This document shows, in pieces, positions 42,395 through 51,089 of a stretch of 64,000 nucleotides of DNA (position 1 is the first letter of the stretch; each line of letters starts with the position of its first letter). Both the position numbers and the translations under genes were made by a program. The stretch covers positions 62,001 through 126,000 of the forward strand of contig JAJZQH010000004.1 of assembly GCA_021810905.1 (NCBI GenBank). Reading direction: 5' to 3'. This DNA comes from a bacterium (GTDB lineage: Bacteria > UBA10199 > 2-02-FULL-44-16 > JAAZCA01). The notes under the pieces were generated by a model. That model searched no databases and had not been told where the DNA came from. It saw only the letters and a program-made list of their open reading frames with translations.

Positions 42395-43633
42395 TTACTT
42401 TTTTGGCGGCATGAGCACAGCCTTCAGCATTAGATCCCTCATACCAGGTTCCCGCGTGGAGAGCCTCGGCGTCACCTGCGAGCCGGGGCGCACGAGCTGG
42501 AGTCCGGAGACGATGACGAGCTCACCGCCGTCGATCCCCTTGTCCACGATGCGCGCGCCTTCGATGCGATCCCCTGCGGTGACGTGCCGCTGCTCCACCG
42601 TATTGTCGCTCTTTACGATCATCACGTAGCTGCCCTGTTGATCCTCGGCGATCGCCTGCTCCGGGACGAGCACCGCATCCGGGTGCTCGCCCAGATCCAC
42701 GCGCGCCTGGAGGTACAGGCCGGGCAGCAGCGTCTTCTCGGGATTGGGTATGACCGCGCGCATGGAGACCGTGCTCGTCTTCTGATCGACCGTGTTGTTG
42801 ACGAAGTCGATCGGGCCTTTGTGCGCGAATGGCTTGCCGTCCGGCATGATCACTTCGACCTCAATCTTTCCCTGAGCGAGTCTTTCTATGATAGCCGCAG
42901 CGTCGCGCGAACTCGGCGCAAAATAGAGGTACATCGGGTCGAGCTGCACGATGGTCGCGAGCTGCGTGTCCTGGCCGGCGCCCACGAGGTTGCCCACGTT
43001 CACGAGCATGCGGCCGATTCTCCCCGAGATCGGCGAGTACATCTTGCAGTAGCCGAGGTTGAGGCTGGCCTGCTCAACCGCTGCGCGATCCGCCTCCACC
43101 GCAGCCCTGGCTTCATCCGCCTTGGTGCGATAGTTGTCGTAATCTTCGCGCGACACGTAGTCCTTGCTGGCAAGCGGGGCGTAGCGCTTTACCTGTTCAT
43201 TGGCAAATGCCAGTGCTGCCTCGTCCTGCGCGAGCTGCGCCTGCGCTTGGTCGAGCTTTGCCTTAAACGGCGCCTCGTCGATCTCGAAAATCAGAGCGCC
43301 CTCATCGACGTCGGCGCCTTCCTCAAAGGCCTTCTGCGTGAGAAACCCTTCCACGCGCGCTCGGATGTCTACGAGGCTCACGGCCACGGTGTTTGCGACA
43401 AAGTCCTGCGTGTACGGAACCGATTTGCGCTCGGCGAGTTCCACGATGACCGTGGGACCGTGAGGCACGAAGAGCCTGTGCACGCGGTGCAGCCCCCAGC
43501 TCACGAGCACGAGCACGAGCGCGAGCGCGGCAAGGTAGCGCCACGTGAGGAGGTGGCGCTTGCTCTTGACGTGCACCCAGAAACGGCGCAGCCATTCCGT
43601 CATCGAACACCAGAGTTCGTCATTGAGCTGCAT
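42395..43633 (-). CDS. RND periplasmic adaptor (membrane fusion protein)
   Basis: 412 residues from ATG 43633, which overlaps the upstream OMF gene by 14 nt and has AAGGGGG upstream; MTEW at 43603 has no such site. A signal anchor at about 33-50 (AALALVLVLVSWGL) is followed by the barrel-sandwich/lipoyl halves, a coiled-coil hairpin (KAKLDQAQAQLAQDEAALAF, ADRAAVEQASLNLGYCKMYS) and beta-barrel parts (PISGRIGRMLVNVGNLV, LLPGLYLQARVDLGEHPDAV). AcrA-like. Confidence 0.95.
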   Translation of the reverse strand: MQLNDELWCSMTEWLRRFWVHVKSKRHLLTWRYLAALALVLVLVSWGLHRVHRLFVPHGPTVIVELAERKSVPYTQDFVANTVAVSLVDIRARVEGFLTQKAFEEGADVDEGALIFEIDEAPFKAKLDQAQAQLAQDEAALAFANEQVKRYAPLASKDYVSREDYDNYRTKADEARAAVEADRAAVEQASLNLGYCKMYSPISGRIGRMLVNVGNLVGAGQDTQLATIVQLDPMYLYFAPSSRDAAAIIERLAQGKIEVEVIMPDGKPFAHKGPIDFVNNTVDQKTSTVSMRAVIPNPEKTLLPGLYLQARVDLGEHPDAVLVPEQAIAEDQQGSYVMIVKSDNTVEQRHVTAGDRIEGARIVDKGIDGGELVIVSGLQLVRPGSQVTPRLSTREPGMRDLMLKAVLMPPKK

Positions 43634-45086
43634 CGGTTTCCCCCTTGATTCTGTCATCAGCAGCGGGCAATTCAGCTCCCACCGCATGCAGGAGTTCGGC
43701 ATAGGACGTGGAGATATTCATCCGCGCGCCTATGAGCTGAGCCCTGGCCGACGCGAGCACGCTCTGCGCATTCAGAAGCTCCACGATGTCTGCGGCGCCT
43801 TCTTTGTAGCGGGCTGAAGATGCGTCGAACGATTCGGAGGCGCTCGTGAGAAGGCTCTTGCTCGCCGTGAACTGCTCCAGGGCAGTGCGATAGTTAGAAT
43901 AAGCGTCCCAGACGTCCGTGACCACACTCTCTTCCTGAGTCTTGAGAGACGCGCGTGCGGCGTCGAGCTGGGCGCGCGCAGCCCTGACCGAATTCTTCAT
44001 ATTGAATCCGTCGAAGATGGGGACTGAGAGCGTGACGCCGCCGTAATTGAACGTTCCGTTCTGGTCCTTCGTGGTCAGGATCTGCGAGGAGGCGGTGCCG
44101 TTCAACTGTGGAAACGGCAGCGCCCTGGCGGCCTTGAGCTGGGCAGCGGCCTGGTCCACTGCATGGACAGCTGCGCCGAGCGCCGGCCTGTTCTCTCTCG
44201 CCAGATCCACGAGCCCATCCACGCTGCGGCTGAATTCCTTCACCGGCAGGCGATCCGGTTCCCGTGCGATCTCGAAGCGCCTGTTCGCGGGCCAACCTAT
44301 TGCAGTTGCGAGATTGCCCTTGGTGATCGCGACCTGGCCTCTGTCTGAGGCCAGCCTGAGCCTCACCTGATCCGCGTTCGATCGCGCCTGCAGGACGTCG
44401 GAGAGCGTGCTCACGCCGGATTTCAGCCTCTCCTCCGTAGAACGCACGGTCGTTTCCGCCTCGATAAGACTCTTTTCATCCGCGGCCACGAGGGCCTTTG
44501 CCGCGAGGTGCGTATAATAAGCCTGCGGGACGTTTCGCAGCACGTCCTGAATCGCCTGATTATGATTCCAGTTTGCCGCCATGAGCGCCTGCTTTGCGGC
44601 CTCGGCCTTTGCGCCCCGGCCGCCGAAATCGAGCAGCAGATAATTGAGGGTGGCGTTGGCGCTCACGAAGGATTCGCCCCCCTGCAGCTGCGGAATATCT
44701 CCGCCGTTCGCAACAACCGCCGCTGAGACCGAGGGATAATAAGGTGCGTGCGAGATTCCCCAGTTTGCGGCCGAGGCCTGGGCCTGCGCCCAGGCATAGC
44801 GCGTGACCGGATTGATCTGCAGGGCAATATCCACAAGCTCCGCGAGCGTGTAGATATTGCCGTCCGTCTGCTCCGCAGGGCTGGGCTCCGCGAGATTACC
44901 CTCCGCCGCCGGCAGGGAGATCGGGCCTCCCTTGTAATCGGGCACTTGCGAAGGCGAGGGCGCAACGTATCTGGATGGATTTATTTCAGGCAGAGAATGA
45001 GCTGCACTGGAAAAGAGGATGACGAATCCGATGGACAACAGAACTACCCGCGAAATGCGGGAGAGGATACTTCTTATGATATTCAT
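43620..45086 (-). CDS. Outer-membrane efflux protein (TolC/OprM type)
   Basis: 488 residues with signal peptide MNIIRSILSRISRVVLLSIG; start ATG 45086 (GTG 45107 possible). Two OEP repeats: ADEKSLIEAETTVRSTEERL with KSGVSTLSDVLQARSNADQV, and SLLTSASESFDASSARYKEG with AADIVELLNAQSVLASARAQ. NYGGVTLSVPIFDGFNMKNS is typical of the second repeat. First gene of the three-gene efflux operon; no dedicated regulator is adjacent. Confidence 0.95.
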   Translation of the reverse strand: MNIIRSILSRISRVVLLSIGFVILFSSAAHSLPEINPSRYVAPSPSQVPDYKGGPISLPAAEGNLAEPSPAEQTDGNIYTLAELVDIALQINPVTRYAWAQAQASAANWGISHAPYYPSVSAAVVANGGDIPQLQGGESFVSANATLNYLLLDFGGRGAKAEAAKQALMAANWNHNQAIQDVLRNVPQAYYTHLAAKALVAADEKSLIEAETTVRSTEERLKSGVSTLSDVLQARSNADQVRLRLASDRGQVAITKGNLATAIGWPANRRFEIAREPDRLPVKEFSRSVDGLVDLARENRPALGAAVHAVDQAAAQLKAARALPFPQLNGTASSQILTTKDQNGTFNYGGVTLSVPIFDGFNMKNSVRAARAQLDAARASLKTQEESVVTDVWDAYSNYRTALEQFTASKSLLTSASESFDASSARYKEGAADIVELLNAQSVLASARAQLIGARMNISTSYAELLHAVGAELPAADDRIKGETDAAQ

Positions 45087-45215
45087 TCGGATGGACGCGG
45101 TGCGCACTGAACGATCCCGTTTATTGAGTGTTCTTCAATAGTTGGATCATGTGGACATGTCAAATATGATAGGGGGACAGGCTCTGGAGCTTGTCATTTC
45201 AAGAGCTGCAGGGGA

Positions 45216-46580
45216 TCACTCGGGGCAGCGCACGTCGTGGTGGTCGGCCGCCTTGCGGCCGAGTTCCATGCCGCGGGGCCACGCGATGAACTTCTTGACG
45301 AAGTGGTGCGGGAGGTAACTCTGCTTTGCCTTGCGCAGGCCCGGGATTCCCAGGTCCTGCTCGCGGTTGACGAACTCGAAATCCTGGAGAGCTTCCCTGC
45401 AGAACCACTGGTTGATGAGCTGGTAGATGCCCTTCACATCGGAATTGCCCTTCTCGAAATGGATCACTGCGGTATTCGCGTTCAGTCGTTCGCCGATCGT
45501 GAACGCCTCAATGACGCCGTCGGCTCGGATGGCTCCTCCGATCAGGCCGAGCGCCTCGTAATTATCGAAGAGCTCCTGCAGGGCCTGATATTCATGACAC
45601 AGGCCGGGTTCTTGTCCGCACCCGCGCGCCTCACACCAGCGCCTGGCCATGTCGCGGACCTCGGAGAGGTTTTCCATAGAGATCTTTTCGTAGCGGCATT
45701 CGTGCTCCGAGAGGCACTGGGCGATGAGGTTGCGTTTTGCGTGATAATTGCGACCGGCCAGCTCGGCGAGATCTACGCGGCGATAGACGTAGTCGAAGTT
45801 GTCGCGGTCTTCGGTCACCTCCCAGCCGTTTTTGAGCGCGGACGATGCGGCGTGCTCGGTCAGACGCAGGATCGCCACGACCTGCCGGCCGCTTTCCCGT
45901 TCAACGGCCTGCATTGCATTCGCAATAGAGATGTCGCCGATGGGCGGCCCTGCGATCAGGGCGGAATCGTCTATGTCTTCGTAGACTATGATCGCGCCGT
46001 TGTGCTCCGCTATGCGTACCCGGTGAAAGAGTCTCCAGACGAAAAAATTGGTAAAAGTATGTTCAGAGATGTCAGGCGGATACGACGCCAGCATCCGGTC
46101 TACGGCCGCTTTATGGGCGAGCGAGACCGGGCCCTGAAGCGGCGCCTCGATTCGCGAGAATGCCTTGCGCATCCTGCGATGAACGATGCCGACCTCCTCG
46201 AACGGTTCGCCGTCGATTGCATAGCCGAGTTTTTCGTAGAACGGAACGATAGGTTCCCGTGCGTGGATGTACGCATCGGAAAAGCCCGCGGCGAGGAGCC
46301 TTGCCTCCATCTCGCGCAGGAGCGAGCTGCCCACTCCATGCCGCTGGAACTGCGGCTCCACGGCCATCTGAAAGATCCTCCCAGATTTGCCCTCGGGCCT
46401 GAAGAGCACGCAGCCTATGACGCGGCCGCACTCGATCGCCACCAGGTGCATGCTTTCGCGCTCGAACGAAAAGAGCTCCGAGCCGGGCGGCATGCGCAGC
46501 GGTTTGCGCAGCAGTTCAAAGCGGAGGTCCTGCTCCTGCGCATAAAAGGGGTCGTCGACAGAGATGAGTTTGAATTCCAT
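45216..46580 (-). CDS. GNAT acetyltransferase fused to DUF2156 domain
   Basis: 454 residues, two domains. Residues 1-145: GNAT, with VIGCVLFRPEGKSGRIFQMA and the acetyl-CoA loop VEPQFQRHGVGSSLLREMEA. Residues 150-454: DUF2156-like (phosphatidylglycerol lysyltransferase C-terminal fold, itself GNAT-like), with PDISEHTFTNFFVWR, GAIRADGVIEAFTIGERLN and the diagnostic NREQDLGIPGLRKAKQSYLP. The fusion suggests an acyltransferase acting with aminoacyl or acyl donors; substrates unknown. The stop of the ATPase gene upstream lies 3 bp before its start, so the two are probably co-transcribed. Confidence 0.85.
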   Translation of the reverse strand: MEFKLISVDDPFYAQEQDLRFELLRKPLRMPPGSELFSFERESMHLVAIECGRVIGCVLFRPEGKSGRIFQMAVEPQFQRHGVGSSLLREMEARLLAAGFSDAYIHAREPIVPFYEKLGYAIDGEPFEEVGIVHRRMRKAFSRIEAPLQGPVSLAHKAAVDRMLASYPPDISEHTFTNFFVWRLFHRVRIAEHNGAIIVYEDIDDSALIAGPPIGDISIANAMQAVERESGRQVVAILRLTEHAASSALKNGWEVTEDRDNFDYVYRRVDLAELAGRNYHAKRNLIAQCLSEHECRYEKISMENLSEVRDMARRWCEARGCGQEPGLCHEYQALQELFDNYEALGLIGGAIRADGVIEAFTIGERLNANTAVIHFEKGNSDVKGIYQLINQWFCREALQDFEFVNREQDLGIPGLRKAKQSYLPHHFVKKFIAWPRGMELGRKAADHHDVRCPE

Positions 46581-46582
46581 GA

Positions 46583-47806
46583 TTACACGAAGCTCCTGAG
46601 AAATGCCGCAGCGCCGGTCACCCAGACGCGCAAGTCGCCTGCAACGCGATAGCGTCCCTCCTGTTCTTCTTGGGTCACAAGAACTGTGTGCCGGGGCGTG
46701 AGCGCGCTGGCCATGTGGAGGAGCGATCGGGGCAACTCATCACCCTTGAGTTTGCATTCAATGAGCATCCACGGTTTTTTCTCCCTGAGAATTAAAAAGT
46801 CTACTTCACGTTTTTCAAGATCGCGAACATAATAGAGATCAAACTCGCCGGCTCCTGTGTCGTTCCAGAAGTCGATTGATTTTTTGAGGTGCACGGCCAC
46901 CATATTTTCGAACCGCGCGCCCGGATCCACGATCTCCGACCAGTCAAAGAGAAAAAACTTGGCTTCTTTTTTGAGCCCCCGCGCTATCTGTTTTGAATAC
47001 GGAGCGATACGAAAGCAGTAGTAGATTGCCTCAAGCCATTTGAGCCACGTGCGCACGGCATTATAGCTGACATCAAGCGATTCGCGCAGTGAATTGATCG
47101 AGAGGGTGGAGCCGACCGTTGCGATGACAAGGTCCATGAGATTTTCGATGTGGCTCAGGTCGTGAATTTTGGAGAGGTCTCGGAGATCCTCCTTGATCAG
47201 ACGCTCCCTTCGCATCCTCTTCCAGCGTCGATGGAACGCATCCTTCCCTTCAAGCAGCGGTTCTGGAAAACCTCCGAACTTGAGGAGTGATTCCAACGCA
47301 GCTTTTGTCTCAGCGTCCGTCCCGGACGAGAGTTCAGCGGGCGGTGAAGGATTCATGCGGCCCAACAACTCATTCACGGAAAACGGGTGGAGGTGCAGGA
47401 GCCAATAGCGGCCGAGGAGGCTGTCTCCGCCGCGGCGATAGACATCGAGCCGGGCACTCCCTGTGACGAATGTCGCGAGATCGTCCCGGAAACTGTCGAA
47501 GTATCCTTTGAGAAAGGCCTTCCACTTGGGATATTTGTGCAGTTCATCAAAGATGATGAGAGGTTTCGTCTTTGCATTGGCAATCTCTTCCTTGAAGAAC
47601 GTGTAATGGATGTCGCGCACCGGTTTCCTGTCCACAGGCCTGTCCCAGTTCAGATATGCGATGTTTTTGTATCCGAGCTGCGGGCCGATGTCCTGCAGGA
47701 GGGTTGTCTTGCCCACCTGCCTTGGCCCTGCGACAAAGACCATCTTTTTCAAATCTTCGGGGTGGGCAAGAAGATGGGTGCCGAGATAGCGACGCTTGGG
47801 TTGCAT
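46583..47806 (-). CDS. AAA_14/DUF4143 ATPase
   Basis: 407 residues. P-loop VFVAGPRQVGKTTLLQDIG (about 24-42), Walker B PLIIFDELHKYPKWKAFL, sensor FVTGSARLDVYRRGGDSLLG; then a helical part and the C-terminal DUF4143 domain with a PD-(D/E)XK-like core: GEFDLYYVRDLEKREVDFLI and PWMLIECKLKGDE (D...ExK). The family is widespread in bacteria and archaea and often accessory; function is not settled. ATG 47806 has no ribosome binding site: a 30-bp palindrome ends two bases upstream, suggesting autoregulation or a leaderless message. Confidence 0.92.
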   Translation of the reverse strand: MQPKRRYLGTHLLAHPEDLKKMVFVAGPRQVGKTTLLQDIGPQLGYKNIAYLNWDRPVDRKPVRDIHYTFFKEEIANAKTKPLIIFDELHKYPKWKAFLKGYFDSFRDDLATFVTGSARLDVYRRGGDSLLGRYWLLHLHPFSVNELLGRMNPSPPAELSSGTDAETKAALESLLKFGGFPEPLLEGKDAFHRRWKRMRRERLIKEDLRDLSKIHDLSHIENLMDLVIATVGSTLSINSLRESLDVSYNAVRTWLKWLEAIYYCFRIAPYSKQIARGLKKEAKFFLFDWSEIVDPGARFENMVAVHLKKSIDFWNDTGAGEFDLYYVRDLEKREVDFLILREKKPWMLIECKLKGDELPRSLLHMASALTPRHTVLVTQEEQEGRYRVAGDLRVWVTGAAAFLRSFV

Positions 47807-47808
47807 GT

Positions 47809-47866
47809 GATAAGTTTACCTGTATAGGTAAACTTATCAAGATAAATTGATCTGTATAGGTAAAAA
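47809..47866. promoter_or_regulatory. Operator-like palindrome and its partial direct repeat before the DUF4143 gene
   Basis: GATAAGTTTACCT (47809-47821), GTAT, AGGTAAACTTATC (47826-47838): a perfect 13-bp-arm palindrome. A second copy, GATAAATTGATCTGTATAGG then TAAA, follows at 47841-47864, a 32-bp period. It directly abuts the ATG. Confidence 0.75.
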
Positions 47867-48240
47867 AGCTGCTGATTCTGAGGGACATTGCGTGGTCTTT
47901 CAGCGCATCGGTGTCAGGCGATTTTGGGAAGCGGATAACTCGCCGACATTGCAGACGAATTCAAATTATCGGGCATTTAACCCTAATCCGGCATAACTTG
48001 CTATCAACACCCCCTCTCCCTCAATGGGAGAGGGTTGGGGAGAGGGTGAACAATTGGAACCAAGTCTACCGCAAGTGAATTTCCCCTCTCCCTGTCCCTC
48101 TCCCACAAGGGGAGAGGGGACGCTACTTTGCAGGTCAGGCATATGAGTTTTATTACCGGATTAAGGTTAACAATGATGAACTCAAAGTCGCCTGGCACCG
48201 GAATCATGTCCATCATAGTCCCATAGCTGAATGATCTAGT
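47867..48240. other. Intergenic region with Ccctctccc palindromes
   Basis: No gene seen. At about 48008-48050 CCCCCTCTCCC-tcaat-GGGAGAGGG, and at about 48085-48119 CCCCTCTCCC ... GGGGAGAGGGG; these match the repeat at 2957-2979. Shortly before the NHL gene GTCGCCTGGCACCGG resembles the GTGCCAGGC stem at 2180. Confidence 0.6.
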
Positions 48241-49281
48241 TCAGGAATTTGAAGGCGCTGCGATGCAGGAAACTTTGTACACCCTATAGGGCGGAGCACC
48301 ATCACCATTCGAAAAAAAGAGATTTCCATCCTTATCAATCGCAACTCCCGACGGATGAAATAAAGCTGCGTCCTTGGCCAAAATATTTTGCCCTGACGAA
48401 GGGTCTTGTGTCCCGCCTCCCGCAACTGTTTGAATGATTCCTTGCGTATCGATCTTCCTGATTCGATTGTTTCCGAAATCAGCAAAATAGAGATTGCCCG
48501 CAGAATCAACTGTAATATCCCAAGGCCACCAGACACTCGCTAACTTCGCCTCGCCGCCATCTTCCGAAAAAGCCCATTGGCCATTTCCGGCAATTTTAGT
48601 CACATTTCCAAGCGGATCAATCTTTCGGATATAGTATTGATCAGTGACGTAAAGATTTCCCTGCCCATCGAAAACCATGCTGCCCATCCTACTGGCATCT
48701 GGAATGTCAACGAATATTGAAGGAGGACTTACCAAGGACATCTTGTAAATTGAATTTCCAGATGCAACATAAATTATCTCTGAGGGCATTGCGGTCTTGA
48801 CAGCAATCGCTCCTCCACCGATTGAATTGGGCACCGTCGTCATCACCCCTTGCGGCGAAAGCATACTAACTTGCGGACCACCTGCAATGAAGATGTTCCC
48901 TTGCAGGTCTATGGCAAAGTCTGCCACAGCCTCCTTGTCGAGGAGTTTCGTTACAGTGCCGTTCATGTCGATTTTATCAAGCTTATCATCATACGAATCC
49001 GGGGCTACAAAAAGGTTCCCTTCATTGTCGAAAGCTAATTTGCCCCTCGTAGGGGCGAATTTGCTCATCGTACCGCATATTATTGTTAAAGGAAGGGGAG
49101 TTTTCTGCACAGGTCCGATGGTAACAGATCGCGAAGCAGGTTTCGTAATGGCCTGTTGACTGGGTTGTGTGGGACTGCTGACCGCTGGTTTTGTTGCGGT
49201 TATCTCCGCGCCATATAAGATGGTTGGAGCAAAAAAGAACAGCAGACACAGAGCAAATGATCCACTCTTGATGATCGACAT
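48241..49281 (-). CDS. Exported NHL-repeat protein
   Basis: 346 residues from ATG 49281 (GGGAGG, 5 nt upstream). Signal peptide MSIIKSGSFALCLLFFFAPT, cleavage near LYGA-EI. The rest is a beta-propeller of NHL repeats: GKLAFDNEGNLFVAPDSYDD, VADFAIDLQGNIFIAGGPQV, GSMVFDGQGNLYVTDQYYIR, WDITVDSAGNLYFADFGNNR, SGVAIDKDGNLFFSNGDGAP. No enzyme domain. Likely a periplasmic or surface binding protein. Its leader contains CGGGGGAACA, as in orphans A and B. Confidence 0.9.
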   Translation of the reverse strand: MSIIKSGSFALCLLFFFAPTILYGAEITATKPAVSSPTQPSQQAITKPASRSVTIGPVQKTPLPLTIICGTMSKFAPTRGKLAFDNEGNLFVAPDSYDDKLDKIDMNGTVTKLLDKEAVADFAIDLQGNIFIAGGPQVSMLSPQGVMTTVPNSIGGGAIAVKTAMPSEIIYVASGNSIYKMSLVSPPSIFVDIPDASRMGSMVFDGQGNLYVTDQYYIRKIDPLGNVTKIAGNGQWAFSEDGGEAKLASVWWPWDITVDSAGNLYFADFGNNRIRKIDTQGIIQTVAGGGTQDPSSGQNILAKDAALFHPSGVAIDKDGNLFFSNGDGAPPYRVYKVSCIAAPSNS

Positions 49282-49415
49282 AACGCCTCCCATTTTTGAT
49301 ATCATTGTTTTTTTCACATGTTCCCCCGATCGTTATTCGGTCTTGACTGGTAACAAGCCACCAGAGAGATTATGAGTAATTCCTGTGCCAGATCTGGAAC
49401 GGTGTAATATGTTGA

Positions 49416-49925
49416 AATTGTTATGTTCATTTTTTTCTGGGTGCTGATCATTTTGAGAAAATCCCGGATGAATGTCAAAAAATGGACGCTAGATCTCAAC
49501 GATTGCTGGCCCGCTTTGTACGTTTTGGCGTCCTCCACCGGGAGGACGTGAAGAACGACCTCGTTGTGCTCAATAAACTCCTTCGCGCAGGTTTCGTTCA
49601 AAAGACTTATCGGCAGGGGCGTGTTTTTATGAATTGACTCAGAAGGCCCTTCCTATCATCGAACAATATCGGCATGTCCTCCTTGAGAAACTCCGTTTGC
49701 AGGCGCTTCTCGATCCACGATTTGTGCTTCCCGCAGAGGATATCCGTTTTCTTGATGCGCGTGCGCCTTACGCAGCTCCATCCGTATGAGAACTTCAAAC
49801 GCATTGTTCATGAGATGCTCGTGTACTATATCGGAAACCCACGTGAAGTCCTCTTGAGTGCATTGATAGTAACTCAGCGCGTGTATGCTGAGCATGTTGA
49901 CGAATTCAAGGCATTGCTTTCGTAA
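49416..49925 (+). pseudogene. Frameshifted gene, winged-helix-like protein of unknown family
   Basis: Coding-like sequence continues through three frames. Frame 1: FEKIPDECQKMDARSQRLLA, RFVRFGVLHREDVKNDLVVL, NKLLRAGFVQKTYRQGRVF (wHTH-like). At the T5 run near 49625 the frame shifts (+1) into ELTQKALPIIEQYRHVLLEK and LRLQALLDPRFVLPAEDIRF. Near 49780 it shifts again into LHPYENFKRIVHEMLVYYIG and LLSALIVTQRVYAEHVDEFK, stop 49923-49925. No start codon with a ribosome binding site is visible. A regulator-like remnant; family not recognised. Confidence 0.65.
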
Positions 49926-49983
49926 GAGAGAGTCGAAATTATTGCGTGACACTGCAAAAGGATGTTACGGTGCGGCAAATCTT

Positions 49984-50328
49984 ATGGCTGATACAAAACG
50001 ACATGGCTGTTCCTGCGAAAAGTGCCGGGAGTGCTGCAGGCGCGAGTCCGGGTGGTTTGTGCCCGGGGAGATCGCCCCTGCTGCGCGTTTTCTGGGGCTC
50101 GACGAGAAGGAATTCGTCTCCCGCTTCTGCGAGGAGCACCATGAGGACGGCGTCCTGGCGCTCTCGCCCGTGCGCAAACCCGGAAAGGGCGAGTGCGTCT
50201 TTCTTTCCCGCGAGGGCGATTGCACCATACACGCGGTAAAGCCGTACGAATGCAGGAAGGTATACGGCTGCGAAGGCGAATCCCGCCACCGCAGGATCAG
50301 GGAGATCATCAAAAGAATGTGGCGATGA
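49984..50328 (+). CDS. YkgJ-family Cys-cluster protein
   Basis: 114 residues from ATG 49984 (no strong ribosome binding site). The zinc/iron-chelating pattern is complete: GCSCEKCRECCRRESGWFVP in the first part, and GECVFLSREGDCTIHAVKPY followed by ECRKVYGC in the second. Family members bind an Fe-S or zinc cluster; role unknown. Overlaps no other gene; pgl follows in 11 bp, so the pair may be co-transcribed. Confidence 0.88.
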   Translation: MADTKRHGCSCEKCRECCRRESGWFVPGEIAPAARFLGLDEKEFVSRFCEEHHEDGVLALSPVRKPGKGECVFLSREGDCTIHAVKPYECRKVYGCEGESRHRRIREIIKRMWR

Positions 50329-50339
50329 AGGAGGCCGAG

Positions 50340-51077
50340 ATGAACCAGGAAGTCTACAGATTCAATAAGCAGGAACAGTGCATAGCGGCTCTCGCGGACC
50401 TGATATGCTCGAAGGCGAGCGAGAGCTATCAGGCGAGGGGGATATTTACGCTCGTGCTCTCCGGAGGGCTCACGCCGATAGAGTTGTACGAGTCCCTCGC
50501 CACTGAAAAATTCATGGACAAACTCAAGTGGGATCGCACCCACCTCTTCTGGGGCGACGAGAGATTCGTTCACGTCGACGATCCTGAGAACAATTACACG
50601 ATGGTGCAGCTCGCGATGATATCGCAGGTGCCGATTCCGCTTCAAAACGTGCATCGCATACGCACTGAGACGGTCGACGCGGAGGAAGCCGCGCGCGATT
50701 ACGAATCCCATCTGCGAGAGTTCGCCGCAAGAGAGCCGCGCTCCATGGGGAGCGGAAAATTCCCGAAGTTCGATCTGGTGCTGCTGGGCCTTGGAGTGGG
50801 AGGCCACACCGCCTCTCTCTTTGCGGGGAGATCTGAGCTCGCGGAGAGCAGCAGATGGGTCGTTGCCTCGGAAGCGCCTCCTGAACAATCACCCAAGGAC
50901 AGGATCACCATGACCTTTCCCGTGTTCAACAATGCGCGCTGCGTTGCGTTCCTCTTCTATGGCAAAGAAAAAAACGCGATGCTCGATCAGATAATAAGGA
51001 CGCCCGATGAGGCCGCAAAGATATATCCTGCGGCCAGGGTGCGCCCTGCGGGCGATCTGCTCTGGTTCGTGGCGTGA
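50340..51077 (+). CDS. pgl: 6-phosphogluconolactonase
   Basis: 245 residues starting MNQEVYRFNKQEQCIAALAD; ATG 50340 has AAGGAGG upstream. It hydrolyses 6-phosphogluconolactone in the oxidative pentose phosphate pathway. Motifs: FTLVLSGGLTPIELYESLA, THLFWGDERFVHVDDPENNY (catalytic region) and LVLLGLGVGGHTASLFAG, as in SOL/DevB. Zwf and Gnd are not in the window; transketolase is at 29912. Confidence 0.94.
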   Translation: MNQEVYRFNKQEQCIAALADLICSKASESYQARGIFTLVLSGGLTPIELYESLATEKFMDKLKWDRTHLFWGDERFVHVDDPENNYTMVQLAMISQVPIPLQNVHRIRTETVDAEEAARDYESHLREFAAREPRSMGSGKFPKFDLVLLGLGVGGHTASLFAGRSELAESSRWVVASEAPPEQSPKDRITMTFPVFNNARCVAFLFYGKEKNAMLDQIIRTPDEAAKIYPAARVRPAGDLLWFVA

Positions 51078-51089
51078 CGAGGGCTTGAG

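Noticed and set aside
42584-43648. Plus-strand 354-codon frame over the adaptor gene
   Set aside because: Shadow of a high-GC membrane fusion protein gene.
48005-48121. Small RNA gene
   Set aside because: Only dispersed palindromes are seen; no promoter-terminator pair.
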